Positions 1 to 11,440 of a stretch of 64,000 bases of DNA are shown piece by piece (within the stretch, counting starts at the first letter, position 1; every line of letters begins with the position of its first letter). Source of the stretch: Cristatella mucedo (taxonomy: Eukaryota; Bryozoa; Phylactolaemata; Cristatellidae); assembly GCA_009760855.2 (NCBI GenBank), contig WPIO01000131.1, positions 1,024,501 through 1,088,500 of the forward strand, in the 5' to 3' direction. A model generated the notes under the pieces. The model saw nothing but the letters and a program-made list of their open reading frames with translations. It was not told the origin of the DNA and searched no databases. A program made the translations under genes and the position numbers.

Positions 1-1340
1 TGTATTCAGATCCCGTCAATTCTAGTGGTTAGCATCCTCAGTCCCACGTCCACTGTGAGGGATGCTTCCCATTAGCTAGTCGAAACGATAAGCCGATCCA
101 AATATTGACTCCATCGAACTCTTAAAAGTCATATGTCATGCCAGTTCGGGCACAAACTGCTTAGAGGTTTGAGCACCAGCCTAAGCCGTTGCCTGGAGAA
201 CTAAAAAACGGGTGGGTAATAGGGATTACTGATAGAGACGTAGTCTAAGCACTGGTTATGAAAGTATTGCAATCACTGAGACTTTGCTTGCCTATGTGAG
301 ACTTGAGGTAGTCTACGATCTCATCCCTCTCATATTTGTTGTTGATTGCAGCCAATGTCAAGCCTAGACGACGGCATTGCAGCTTCGCTTCAAAGTAAGT
401 TGATGGAGTAGTCTCAAAATGGTATTTACTATTCGAAAGACCTTCTACAAGTACAAGTTCCACTTTCCCCAGAAGCGACGACTATCGGAAGCATAAAGCT
501 TAGAACAAAATTACTTCGAGGATGAGCAGCTAGTCTGTTATACATTAAAAAATAGGTCGTAGTCGAGATTTTTGACTGTCATTTAATTTCTATTTCCCTC
601 AATTTTAGAAAATATACAGCAATGAATAGACAAACTTTACCCGGAAGATTTGCAGTGTTTAAGGTTTCGGACTAAAATGCCTAAGCAATTTTCAGCAAGA
701 AGACAAGTACAACGTCACAACCTTCGGAGATGTATGTGCATGAAATTATATGTAACCAATGGCTTCTTTCTTTCGTTTCAACGTTTCCCAATCATTGAAA
801 CAGTTAGGTTATTAAGAATCACTTTGCTCTCGAGAAGCAAATGATTCGTATACTCACTGTGCAGAATTACAGCTAGATGGAATTTGAACGAACAAATGAG
901 TCAGATCCACTAGGTGTGAGTTGTGTGAAAATATCAGACAACTGGCAGATCAGTAGCAACATTAGTCGATAATGCTGATTTGCATTTTTTTAAATTTATG
1001 AGTGATGCAAACGTTGGAAATACCTTTTCGAGTATACCCTCGCACAGGCAATTTTAATGCAATAGACCCGTTTTGGGAGTCCTCAAGAAGTGCTACCAGA
1101 TTTTGAGAGACATGTAATGCCGACGCTCCAAACTGTGTTCTATTATACAAGCATGATCATGGTTTCTGATCAACTTCATAGTGTTACTTTTAACAGCTCA
1201 AGTTTGATCGGGCCGAGCATTCACTAAAGGCATTACATCAATGCTGCTACTGCTAATTGCTGCTACTTTAGTGCAACCTTCGAGCAATTTTTTTTCCAAA
1301 AGGCTTCTTAATTTGAACGTTGCTGAAACAATAATCATGC
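1..1340 (-). pseudogene. C-type lectin gene copy D (broken, cut by window edge)
   Basis: This is the third-best copy of the CTLD gene family described for gene A. The first CTLD exon (481 to 292) is open, with the motif KYHFETTPSTYFEAK, the cysteine-bearing helix and the LGLTLAAINNKYERDE segment. It is 190 bases long, as in A and B, and ends at the same GC-type donor. The second CTLD exon starts at 156 and runs off the window. It carries TAA where A and B have the Leu of DFLEFD, and then TGA and TAA around the WTWDCG segment, so it cannot encode the fold. The region 480-1,340 matches the intron of A and B. Homology to that intron stops near 1,340, and the next stretch (1,345-1,455) instead resembles 32,570-32,680. 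No signal-peptide exon is present. I read this as a truncated pseudogene. An unspliced transcript is possible but not a lectin. Confidence 0.75.
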
Positions 1341-1458
1341 CTGGCAGGAAGAAGGAGGTGGTGGAGAACCATCGTGGTACACGGTCACACTAAACGCTCA
1401 CGAGTGCCTTTTTTATGCAGCTCTCAATAATTGTTTCACATTCTAAGGATAACTTTCC

Positions 1459-1770
1459 TAGGCTGCGGAACTCACATACACAATTCTTACACAACGACAA
1501 CTACTCTCCGACTGTTGACTATGGCTCGTCCTTTGCAGCGGTCCTGAGCTGCTACTTCCATGCTACTCCCTACCTGAACTGCTGTACTGACTCTGCTATG
1601 CTTCCCACTTTCGCTTTGTTGCGTAAGAGGAAGTAATTTGGCTACAGAATACCTACCGAAAGCCACTTAGGCTCCGAGTGCACTATTCAAAACTCTCCTG
1701 TGTAACACCCACATGGTCTTTACGACTTCGTGGAGTTGCAGCCGGAGATACATTTCATTACATTTAGTGA
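1459..1770 (+). mobile_element. LINE-B 3' end (5'-truncated)
   Basis: This matches the last part of the LINE-B reverse transcriptase ORF (NSxTQFLHNDNYSPTVDYGSS, then a Cys/Tyr-rich end close to the 28,850-29,050 copy) and its 3' UTR. It ends in the pentameric ATTAC-like tail. It interrupts a non-coding segment that is continuous at 23,480-23,560, so the insertion point is between the ATAACTTT-like left flank and the CATAAGA-like right flank. Confidence 0.7.
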
Positions 1771-1985
1771 GCCTCGCAAGTCATAAGATCCTCTAAGAAT
1801 CCAAACTAATTTATATCGTCGGATATTGTTTCGCTTAGCTGTAAAGTATTAGGAAAAGGATTTGAAAAAAGTGCCTGCAGACTATATGATTTAAGAGCCG
1901 AAATCACCCATGCCCAACTGCACGGCGTAAGCTGATCGTGTGGCACATGCAAAGTAGAAAAATGATTGATGGATTTTATTATTAC

Positions 1986-2565
1986 TGATTCTCGCCGACC
2001 TGCACTGGCTACCAGTCAAGCAACGGATCGACTTCAAGGTTTTGTCGCTCACTTTTAGGTCACTTCATTCTTTGGCTCCAGGCAATCTCTCAGATCCACT
2101 CCACCACCAGGCCAAGCATAGTACCACCTGCTTTTCGGAATCCAACAGTCTATCAATACAAGTACAAACCTGAAATCTTTTGGAAACCGTACATTTAGTT
2201 TATATGCTCTCAAAGCCTGGAACTCTCTCCCGACTTGCGTCAGGACATCTCCAGACTTGACCATATTTAAAACGAACTTAAAAACCAAAATTTTTAGAGC
2301 AGCATTTAGTGGGTCCTTGTGATTCGTTATTAAAGTGCTTATGCGTGCTGAAACTTTGCATGCTGCCACTAACCACTTCTGGATGCTGAGTTTGTGCATG
2401 TCACCCCTAACCATGTTATTCATTTCGTTTATCAAGCATAATATTTCTAACCATTCAATCGTGGTTCCCTTTACAGCAAATGCGAAGCGTCTCGAAAGAG
2501 ATTGAGTTCTCTGATGGCGCGTTATAAAGTGCATTATCGTTATTATTATCATTATTATTTGTATT
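1986..2565 (+). mobile_element. LINE-A 3' end
   Basis: The plus strand reads through the conserved end of the LINE-A ORF (LADLHWLPVKQRIDFKVL, then SLHSLAP) with frame damage. It continues into the same 3' UTR as 9,360-9,776 and ends with the stem-loop and a short ATT tail. The long opposite-strand frame at 2,055-2,552 is a shadow of this element. Confidence 0.8.
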
Positions 2566-2569
2566 CCTG

Positions 2570-4350
2570 CTTGTCACGCAAAACTTTATTTCTGAGTTTC
2601 CACATGCAAACATTTTATGTTGTATATGTTGGAAATCAGCATGCTTACTCTCTCTCTTTGCAATTGTAGAGCGGTTTGACGTAGCTTCAGGTATTCGGGA
2701 TAATATTAAAGTTTTTCCACTTACCGATCAAGCACACGTTCTCTAATTTATTTTTCCTCAGACCGAAAAATTTTATAGTCCACTAGTATGCGTGTTGCTT
2801 TTATTGAAATCAAGTTATGACGCACGGAAACCTTTAGCCAGCACCTACACTATGTATAAGTAAATGCGTTAGGTTAAGCCAAGGTTTAAACTTAGGTTAG
2901 GATACCTACGAAAATATCCAAAGAGAAAAGCATTTTGACCAGGTCAATGACAGCAGCAGCATGAGATTTATCGTGTAGAATTTTGTAGAATAACTAGGTA
3001 CACACATTCAGATGCTGTATTTTTGCTTTTGTAATGAAGCAAATCGTCTTAATAGGAAAATTCATGTGCCGTAATGGTGACGGAAAATCGAAAAAATAGA
3101 ATGAAAGGAGTATCATTCAGCATAAAATCCTATCGGACGCTGGTACAATTATAGGAAAAAGTACTTACGTAACTTTCCATCCACTTAGGGATTCGACGCC
3201 ACGGACTCGAAGTTGAAATTCTCAAAAGTCCTAAACTGAATACATTTATTGCAGTAAAATGTGTCCCAGTAAGAACTTTTGAGTTTGAATTTAGTTACCA
3301 TCATAGGATAACAACTTTAACTAACACGAGAACCTGGTTGGAACAAGCGACTAAGGTATCGTAAGCTAACTTTACTTAACATTAAATATGTTCACCTCAG
3401 CCGCCATAAGGTAGTTGTAGGCCTTAAAAATACCTTACCTTTTCACAGACGTACACAAAATCTTCTAAATTAATTTGCTAGATTAAGTCTAGCTAAAGTG
3501 TAAGACCTAATCATTGCACGCGACATTACTAAACTTTGATTCATTGTGCCTTCGACGTTTGATTTAAGCAGGCTTGAATATCAATGATGTTCCGTAGCTG
3601 ATATAACGGCATAGGTAGGTCGTTATAGCCTTGCTATCGCAGTTATTCACGATAGTCTCTTCATTTCTCTTATATATCCATTTCAACACAGCTAAGTCAT
3701 GTTCCTATAAACACTCAAACCGTCTCTATGCAAAGGTATACTTCGAGCCTTTTTTTGAGGAACATTTACTTTAGTCAGGGTGATGATATAAGTAAGAGCC
3801 GTCAGAGTATGTAAACTATAGTGCTAAAATTCTGACAGATTAAAAACAACTAATCTAGGCTTTTTCGAGCTGATTTCAGATGATGAAATTAAACTTTGTA
3901 GCATTAATTTAATTAGTACGCTAGGAAATTTTAATTAAATCTTTTTTTAAACTATCATGAGCAAAAACATTGTGTGATCTGAGGTTTACTTCGCCACGTG
4001 CAGATGAACGAAGGTTATCGTAAAAACAAGTCACCATTACTTGTGTTTGCGAGTGTACTTTGGCACCTACGAGCAATAGTGATTTTAATTACTACGAATT
4101 TTCCACGACAGTGGTTTCTTTCGAACGTTTAGGCAAACTCGTAAATGTGAGGGCTCACTAAGAACCACAATTACTGGCTGAATGGTGTTGCCTACCTGCC
4201 CAAACGTAACACTAACCTTCTCAGTGGTGCTCTAACATCAGCTACGTCGAATATTTCTGGGCTCTTTGAGCAGGTCATGCTGCACTAATAGCTACACATT
4301 CCGTCTTCAATTTAATTTAACAATTAGGTATATATAAATAGTTAATTTTG
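2570..4350. other. no identifiable feature
   Basis: This is AT-rich sequence without a supported coding region. I saw no convincing match to the LINE, hAT, SINE or lectin-unit sequences elsewhere in the window. Confidence 0.5.
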
Positions 4351-4559
4351 CGCAAATAACTACTTGTTCGAGGGGAGATAATAAATAGCCACTTGTTCGA
4401 GGGGAGACCCGTTGTGGCAAGCCGACCTTCTTTTTCCTCGATGCGTCGCAGCAGGTGGAGGATTGTTCAGCCGGGTCGTGTTTACTGTCAATGAAATGCA
4501 GTGTGTAATTTATCTCCCTTTGTCCATCCAAAAAAACGCTCAGACTATTTGGGTGTTAC
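4351..4559 (-). repeat. 209-bp repeat R, copy 1 (possible alternative LINE-B 3' UTR)
   Basis: This is the same length as 7,094-7,302 and differs from it at only four positions. It contains two direct units of about 25 bases (core CACTTGTTCGAGGGGAGA) at a 29-base period. On the minus strand it follows straight on from the 3' end of a LINE-B copy. Its first bases (GTAACACCCAAATAGTCT) resemble the normal start of the LINE-B 3' UTR, which suggests a variant 3' end. Both strands are open for about 60-70 codons, but I recognise no protein. Confidence 0.6.
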
Positions 4560-5700
4560 TCCAGGGAGATGTGTATAGCACACATACAGCCTTAACGACT
4601 TTCGGTACGCATTCGGTAGCCGACTGACTTCATCTCACTAAACGAAGAGCAAATGGGAACCATAGCAGAGAAAGGAGAGCAGTTACGGTAGCATGGAAGT
4701 AGCAGCTCAGAACGGCTGAAAAACTGTCATATTTGACAGCAGGAGAGCAGCCGTTGTTGCCTAATAATTGTGTGAGCGAGTTCTATAGTCTAGGACCTGC
4801 AAAGCCAAACCTTCAGTCACCAACGGTCTTTAAGCGGAGGAATGGGACAGCTAATCTATTGCCCATACAGCATGTGAAGGCACGAAGAGGCTAAAACCTG
4901 TGCAGCAGTTCAGCGAGGTATGAAGAAGCCATGCCGTGGCTGGCCTTGTGGGTCAGCGATAGAGCTTGCTCCGTATCCGTTGATCAACCGTCAGCCATCC
5001 TAGCTCTATTAGCGAAGGAGACACGTGGTCAAACCTCTCGGACTTGAAAACTAGGCTCGCAGCCATATTCACAGCAGGCTGCAGTGGCCTAGTTGCTTTC
5101 TCTGATAGCCCAGCCGAAAGGAAATTAAAATATTCAAGCCGTAACGGAACTAAGGGGCTACTTACGTTTTTGGCAAGTCACTGTGGAAGACAGTTCCTAA
5201 TCTTAGATATGGATCAGACGTGGAGGCAAATTGCAGAAGCAGTCTCCTGAATGAAGCTTTTAAAGTTTAGGCAGCTGTCGAAGAGTACACCTAAGTTTCG
5301 AGCACGTAGTGATTATTCCCTAACAGAATCACCTATTTGAAGAGCAGAGCTTTTCAATCTAGCCACACGCTTAGGGTGTCCTATGAGCAGCAGTTCGGCT
5401 TTGTCGTCATTTAGTTTCAAGAAGTTTTCCCAAATCCGGATAAATTGTCGGCAAGGAAAGCATTGCGCTTATCAGTTGCCGTAGTAGATTCCGACGGTTT
5501 GAATGACTAATACCACTTAATATCGTCATCATAAAATAAATACCCTATTTCGTGAGTCTTTATCGCGTTTTCCAGAGGTTGAGTAAACAAGGAGAACAGC
5601 ATGGGACCGAGGATGGACCCTTGAGGGACTCCACAGGTTACCCGTCTTGTGGGCGAGACCTGACCATCACACGACACGGATTAAACAGGTTTAGGTAAGT
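4560..5700 (-). mobile_element. LINE-B fragment, degraded
   Basis: Read on the minus strand this covers the RT palm (GVPQGS-like and YADD-adjacent segments) through the C-terminal LGWLPVEQR-type region. It has many stops and frameshifts. The 3' side joins repeat R. The 5' side ends near 5,700, inside the codons before the GVLQGS motif. It retains the seven bases that the 27.9-kb and 54.4-kb copies lack. Confidence 0.75.
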
Positions 5701-6112
5701 ACAATTAAAAGCACGATGTGGTTTAAATTGTACTTTTTTGCCTGTCATTAAAGAAACCTTATAACAATCTGTTTAATACATTCACATACATAACTTTTTG
5801 CATTAGGCGATTATTTAAGCTAGTGTTTGACAGGGTGGTTTTTTGTGAGAATGCAAATGCATGGAGTCAATCACGTTTATAATAACTTGGTTAGTACTAC
5901 AAGGGTCATGTTCGATGGCTATCCAGCTAGAAGAAGTAACATAGCAAGCGGTGGGGCATGCTTCATCTTTACACAGCCAAAGTGGTAATACAGAACCCAA
6001 TTCCTTTGATGTTTCGAGCTTGAGAAAGTCACGTTGGCCGAGCCTGAAGCTTTAATGCTAGATCAATAATAAAATATCAATAATCAATAATCAATACCTG
6101 CTTGGAGTAATG
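5700..6112. other. no identifiable feature; flank of the hAT element
   Basis: AT-rich sequence with a short ATCAATA repetition at 6,060-6,095, just before the hAT end. No gene seen. Confidence 0.4.
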
Positions 6113-6353
6113 CAGGAGTGGGCAAACCTTTTGACATTTGGGACACAATGGTTTCTAAAACCTGCCAGTGGGGCAGGGCCAGCATAGGAGAGTGGTAGGT
6201 TTGTGTGAACTACTATACATTTAATGTAAAAACCAATGCATGACAATATTTGGCCTTTAACAGGCTGCAAAACACCATTGAGCTTAGTTTATTGTAAACA
6301 TTGTTTTTATAAATTTATAAACTTACTAACGTAGTAATAATACCCATTCAGTT

Positions 6354-8402
6354 TCAATTGTAAAAGTGTGGTTGGTGGTCTCCTTTTGTTGCAAGTGCAT
6401 CAATATCTGGCGTTATATTTGTTGTGGGAATCCTCAAGATAGATCCGAGGTGTCGGTAAGTTACCTTGGATTTGCAACAGGCTTTGTAGACGTTCATGAC
6501 ACTGAATGTCTGCTCACTCACGTAGGTTGAGCCAAACAACATCAGGATCTTCTGTGCCTTGCTCCAGAGGTTTGGAAACGTGGCTTCGTTAAGTAAAGCT
6601 TAAATTTCATCCAGTTTAAGAGAGTTGAAATTCACCTTCAAAACAGAGTCGGACTGAAGATCTATCAGGTCCAACTTTAGCTCTAAAGATGCCGTTTCAC
6701 GGTCTTGTGACATGGAGACAGGACACCAGCTGAAGTGACTTTTCAATTTTTGCAAAGTCACAGAAACGATGGCGGAATTATCCGTGCAGGTTTTCCAGTG
6801 ATTTGATGTATTTGTGCGCGTTTTGGGTCGCCTCTTACTGTATGGCTAGTATGGGGAAATGAGTTAAACATTTGTTTGAAATTTAAATTTGTCTGGAGTA
6901 AAGAGTAAGCTTGGATTCGAAGTCCCAAACATCTGCGTACATGTCGTCCGCAAATTGATTTTTCCTCTGTAGCTTGGTTTTCAGCTCATTCATGAGTGAA
7001 AGTATGTCCACAGCAAACGCAAAGTCACAAAGCCAGTTCTTGCCACTTAGCGAGAGAAATTCGTCGGATATCCCCATTAACTCAAAGAATTAACGCAAAT
7101 AGCCACTTGTTCGAGGGGAGATAATAAATAGCCACTTGTTCGAGGGGAGACCCGTTGTGGCAAGCCGACCTTCTTTTTCCTCGATGCGTCGCAGCAGGTG
7201 GAGGATTGTTCAGCCGGGTCGTGTTTACTGTCAATGAAATACAGTGTGTAATTTATCTCCCTTTGTCCATTCAAAAAAACGCTCAGACTATTTGGGTGTT
7301 ACCGAGACCGTTTAGCGAGATAAATTTGTCGGATCTTTCCATTAACGCCAAAAATTCAGTGATTTCCACACTCCTCACGCTTTAACACTCTCTGAAAGAC
7401 TATGCCCAAACTTCGCTAGCTCACACAAGCTTGGTAAAGTAGTTCCAATAATGCAATTCCAATTTCAGGAAAGCATCAAACAGACGATGCTAAAGTCCCA
7501 TTTCTCGTATAAAGTTAACAAGTTTTACGAATGGATCCACGACATGATTTAGCTGCATTATAGACTTGACTTACATGGAACTTCCTGATGAATGAGTCCG
7601 TGAAGAAAATACCATCCCTATGAGGATCTACCTCTCTAACTTTTTCCTGCAGTCTTTGTAGATGCCCAACATTGTTACCAGTTAGATTTTTTTATCTGTT
7701 CATGGTGACATTGATAAGTTTACGCCAAGGTAGCTTCATTTTCTAGATCACAGCAGACACCTGGTTATACCAGTCCCCTCGTTTTTCCTGTCATTGAATC
7801 CATGGTCAAAAATTCCTGTTCGAAATTAGGAGCTGTGCAGTGTCTTTAGAGTCGTTACTTTCATCCTGTGCTAGTGAATAGATCTTAAAGAACTCCACCT
7901 TTTGGCTTAATTTGCTTGCTATATCTTTGTCAACCGATTCCACACGGCGAGTCAAAGTTCTGCATTAAAAACTTTTTTTTCAAATTTGCATTCACTCTCT
8001 GGACACAAGAGAACAGTCTCAACCACGAATTCTTTGAAAACTTCGCCTTCAGAGAAATGCTTAATGGAATTTGTTAATTTGAATACCAGCAAAATACCGG
8101 GCTTATTACTTGACTCTGTAATTGCAGTTTGCCAGTGAAAAAGGTTTTTCCGAGTCTGTAAAGTAGCCGACAATCTCTAAGCCGTAGCCGTTCATTCTTG
8201 TGGAAACTGTCGACTGGTGCTGGTAGCATCTTTTCTCGAAAAATGGAGGCCGGTGCTGTATTCTTTAAAAGCTGCCACAGTATCTTAGCACGTCAGACAC
8301 ACAGCCGTTGATGGGACTTCAGTGAAACAATATTTTGTTGTTTACTCTTTATTGAACACTCGGCACTCACTGACTACTTTTCGTTTCTTCGGTCTGCTCA
8401 TT
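6354..8402 (-). pseudogene. hAT transposase, GTF2IRD2/ZBED-like, broken
   Basis: A DNA-binding and strand-transfer enzyme in life, now inactive. The start MSRPKKRK (ATG at 8,402) is followed by a zinc-finger-like segment that begins SECRVFNKE and is stopped by TAA. Open pieces follow: 8,173-7,952 (ESSNKPGILLVFKL, VVETVLLCPES), 7,380-7,303 and 7,077-6,883 (KNWLCDFAFAVDILSLMNEL, a typical helical segment of this family), and 6,542-6,354 with FGSTYVSEQTFSVMN, the hAT C-terminal dimerisation signature. At least three frameshifts or stops separate them, and repeat R splits it at 7,094-7,302. Family assignment rests on these motifs only. I cannot say whether it belongs to the element proper or to a captured host gene of the same family, but the inverted-repeat ends favour the transposon. 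Confidence 0.8.
7094..7302 (-). repeat. 209-bp repeat R, copy 2, inside the hAT transposase
   Basis: Four mismatches against 4,351-4,559 over the same 209 bases, including the doubled 29-base period unit. It sits within transposase sequence. The coding segment next to it appears on both sides (LMGISDEFLSLSG on one, LMERSDKFISLNG on the other), a duplication of about 45-50 bases with roughly 20-25% differences. Confidence 0.75.
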
Positions 8403-8451
8403 TTTACTAAAGGACTGAAAGTACAAAGGAAAAAAATGAATTAGAGAGTAA

Positions 8452-9360
8452 CCATCTCGCCTGGGCATCACTGGCACTGCTCTGCAGTGGTTCAGGTCCT
8501 ATCTCAGTGGGAGACTCCAGAGTATTGACGTGAATGGACAAAGATCATCTGAAGTACCTCTGAAATATGGAGTACCTCAGGGCTCAGTGCTAGGTCCGGT
8601 TCTTTTTACGGTTTATACTCTGCCTCTTGCTGATGTGATTGCCAAGCACAATCTAGGCTTTCACTTCTATGCAGATGACACTCAGTTGTACCTTTGCTTT
8701 GATCCCTCACAGCCTTCGAGCACCTCAAATTCTCTAAACTCACTAGCTGCATGCATTGATGACATCAGCACATGGATGGCAGCAAATTTTCTAAAACTAA
8801 ACGATGATAAAACTAACTTACTAGTTATGGGCAAACCCAGTGTGATCCAGAGATTTGAAAGGCTGACTCTCAAAATTGGCTCTGCCAGCATATCTCCAGT
8901 TAAATCAGCTCAAAATCTAGGTGTCATACTCCAAAGCGACCTCTCGTTAGACGACCACATCAGCTCCATAGTCAAATCCGCCTATTTTCAGCGTCATAAC
9001 ATTGCTAAAATTCGGGCCTGTTTAGATAAAAATACCACGTCCAAGTTGGTCCATGCATTCGTGACATCTCGTCTCGGCTTCTGCAACTCACTGCTCACTG
9101 GCCTACCAGCATGTGCGATCAGGCGATTGCAGCTGGTGCAAAAATTTGCAGCTAGGCTTGTCTGTCGTCAGCGTCGCAGTTGCCACATTACTCCACTTCT
9201 CGCCGACCTGCACTGGCTACCAGTCAAGCAACGGATTGACTTCAAGGTTTTGTCCCTCACTTTTAGGTCCATTCATTCTATGGCTCCAGCCTATCTGTCA
9301 GATATACTACCTCATCAGACTAAGCATCGTACCACCCCTTTTCGGAATCCAACAGTCTAG
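8452..9360 (+). pseudogene. LINE-A reverse transcriptase, C-terminal two thirds
   Basis: Reverse transcriptase of a non-LTR element, which would copy its own RNA at a nicked target. The frame is open from the truncation point (LGITGTALQWFRSYLSGRLQ), so the first ATG at 8,530 is internal and not a real start. In order it shows GVPQGSVLGPVLF (palm), FHFYADDTQLYL (catalytic YADD), FLKLNDDKTNLLV, NLGVIL, the thumb and connection region with RLGFCNSLLTGLP, then HITPLLADLHWLPVKQRIDFKVL. The catalytic residues are intact here. The finger domain and any endonuclease are missing. A frameshift near 9,355 ends the frame before the conserved TSPDLTALKRNLKTHLF tail, which is visible in another frame at 9,450-9,510. 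Confidence 0.9.
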
Positions 9361-9698
9361 AAATACTTCATACAAACCTTAAATCCTTTGGAGACCGTGC
9401 ATTTAGTTTATATGCTCCCAAAGCCTGGAACTCGCTCCCAACCTGCGTCAGAACATCCCCTGACCTGACCGCACTTAAAAGGAACCTAAAAACACACCTA
9501 TTTAGGACAGCCTTCAGTGGGTCCCTGTGCTTCGTCCTTCATGTGCTTATGCGTGCTGACACTGTGCATGCTGCCACTAACCACATTTGCATGCTGACCC
9601 TGTGCATGTCACCCCTAACCTTATTATTCATTTCGTTTGTTTTTTCAAGCACGATTTTACTTACCTTTCAATTGCATTTCACTTTACAGAAAATGTAA

Positions 9699-9738
9699 AG
9701 CTCCTAGAGAGAGATTAAGCTCTCTGAGGGCGCTTTAT
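9699..9738 (+). promoter_or_regulatory. LINE-A 3' stem-loop
   Basis: AGAGAG and CTCTCT can pair around an ATTAAG loop, with AAAGC and GCTTT outside. The same block is recognisable at most other LINE-A 3' ends in the window (for example 31,130-31,170 on the minus strand and 38,705-38,745). It lies just before the ATT tail, where the element's reverse transcriptase would be expected to engage. Confidence 0.6.
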
Positions 9739-9745
9739 CAAGTGA

Positions 9746-9747
<2 letters not shown>

Positions 9748-9776
<29 letters not shown>
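9748..9776 (+). repeat. (ATT)n tail of LINE-A
   Basis: About ten perfect ATT units terminate the LINE-A copy. Shorter AAT runs at 31,097-31,116 and TTA runs at 38,760-38,774 mark other copies. Confidence 0.95.
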
Positions 9777-9777
<1 letters not shown>

Positions 9778-9982
9778 GCATCACACTCAAGTGTGAATGT
9801 TTTCGTGCTGTGCCATCAGCTGGGAATTAATCAGAAATAAGGCTAGGTAAAAGAATTAGCATGTCTTTATAATGAAATATAATATATTGATATAATGTGG
9901 ACGAGTTCTGCTGGCCGGAATGAAAAGCCCATAGGGCCGTCTATGGGCCATGGGCCGTATTTTGCCCAAGTCTGGAGTAGCA

Positions 9983-11200
9983 CTTTCAGTTCTATCTAAT
10001 TAGCTGGCAGTTGATGATCGTTAAACATACATGATTGGCTGGCATTGCACAGCTAAATTACGACTAAGTATGTGTGAGTTTGATCTGCTGTAATTGGATT
10101 AAGATAAACATATATCACTGCATCCACATTTAGAGTGTTGCTGCCCAAACCACTATGGTGTAGGTCCTATTCCTGAGGACTGCCACCTCCCTGCATTTTT
10201 AGGTCTGCTCCTCAAACGGAATATTGTTCACATTCATTCAAGTGTAAAATTTAACGACGTTTATGCACACTTGAGAAAATATAACGTCACAAAATGAATT
10301 TCGATTACGGCTAGATAACCGGGTGATGGAAACACAGGAGACTGGACTAAGAATTAAATGATTTGGTTGCTAAGATAATGCTGTTAGTCTAACAATAGGC
10401 TCCTGGGTCGCCCAGGACAGTATTTCGTTGATACTCTGCAGAGATACGTCGAACGCAATCTTTAAAAAGCATTTGATATAACTAGACTCGACATGTGAAG
10501 AAGGATTGTGTGACAAAGTATCGTTACAAGCGTACAAACTGAAGGAGTATCTGCCCAATTGAGCAAGGTGTGCTCCGAGCATTTTCTATTGTGCTAGCTG
10601 GATCGATCCTACTATTGCAGCTACTAAAACTCTCGCTTCGGATTGCATTTAAATGTTATTTACACATTATCCCTTATAGGTGGGCGTAGCAGGTGAGATG
10701 ATAGCTTGAATTTAGCATCTCTTTGTCATTAGTATGACAAAGAAATCCTAACTTTGGAAAGAATGTTATTATTTAGTACAGTTGAGATCCTCTCTCATTG
10801 ACTCACCGGTCCACTAAATATGAATTGATACTGGCAACTCTCGCTTCACCTTCTGAGGGTCCGTTCTTCCAATCCGTTGTTTCGCCTCATGTTGCACGAT
10901 TAACCATATCTTCCAGTCAGGACTAATCTGCTAGTGGTGCAGTGGATCAATCAACACAGATGGCTAGTTAATTTTTAATGTAAGTAGCTCAAAGCTAATG
11001 GAAATTTTTAATTCATGTTTCCAATCACGCATATATTATTACTATCGTATTATATAGAGCTCAAATCAGAGGGATTTTGAGGACAGCTGCAGTGACTTCT
11101 AAGTGGCAGGCCATTGAGTGGTCAGATATGTCTTGTGACCAGACACATGTAGGCAACGATTGGAAAGAGAGAGAGAGTGTATGCAAAAGAGCACAATGTT
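9983..11200. other. no gene identified
   Basis: Non-coding sequence. A 70-codon minus frame at 10,582-10,370 has a faint LINE-A flavour near its start (YSFSLYACNDTL) but is not enough to call. Some stretches from about 11,090 on resemble the 21.95-22.2 kb unit sequence. Confidence 0.4.
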
Positions 11201-11440
11201 GATTGAAAATTATTAGAAGTACATCCCTGGGGATATTGTTTTTAGGCTAAAATCTGGGCTCAGCACTGATGGTTAGGCAATAATCAAAGGATTGTAATTA
11301 ATAATTTACTAATTAAGGATTACGTGCCAATAATCCGAGCTTTCAATAATCTTAGGATTCGGCAATACCGGAAGCTGAGATATTTGCCCATGCTCCTGGT
11401 TAAGCAATTAACCAATGCATGCATCGAATATTACCTTATG
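11200..11440. repeat. fragment of the lectin-region repeat unit
   Basis: The stretch with CCGGAAGCTGAGATAT and TGCATGCATCGAAT is similar to 14,020-14,080 and, inverted, to 26,220-26,290. It is a diverged copy of the same non-coding unit. Confidence 0.45.

Larger units (their letters stand above)
8451..9776 (+). mobile_element. LINE-A retrotransposon, best copy, 5'-truncated
   Basis: The longest LINE-A copy, inserted in the hAT 5' leader. The leader sequence resumes at 9,777 with the GCATCACACTCAAG segment, which is continuous in the hAT fragment at 23.8 kb. It contains the C-terminal part of the RT ORF, a 3' UTR of about 380 bases, a stem-loop (9,699-9,738) and an (ATT)n tail. Motif content places it in the L2/CR1 group of non-LTR elements. 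Confidence 0.9.
6113..9974 (-). mobile_element. hAT DNA transposon (GTF2IRD2/ZBED-like), decayed
   Basis: The ends are imperfect inverted repeats. The left end starts CAGGAGTGGGCAAAC; the right end, reversed, starts CAGACTTGGGCAAAA. The flanking 8-mers GAGTAATG (6,105-6,112) and GAGTAGCA (9,975-9,982) are a plausible worn target-site duplication. The transposase is at 8,402-6,354 on the minus strand. The element is interrupted by a LINE-A copy in its 5' leader and by repeat R in the coding part. CAG-starting ends, 8-bp duplications and a C-terminal dimerisation segment are normal for hAT elements. Confidence 0.8.

Noticed and set aside
1880-1950. A tiny hAT remnant in lectin copy D at the site where the other units carry hAT
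   Set aside because: CAGAC and TGCCCAACTG are both present, but the intervening bases do not match the hAT ends well enough.
2055-2552. A 165-codon minus frame
   Set aside because: It lies antisense to a clear LINE-A 3' end, so it is a shadow.
4307-4531. Opposed frames in repeat R (71-76 codons on both strands) as a protein
   Set aside because: Both strands are open equally, and nothing resembles a known protein. Two near-identical copies give no evidence of coding selection.
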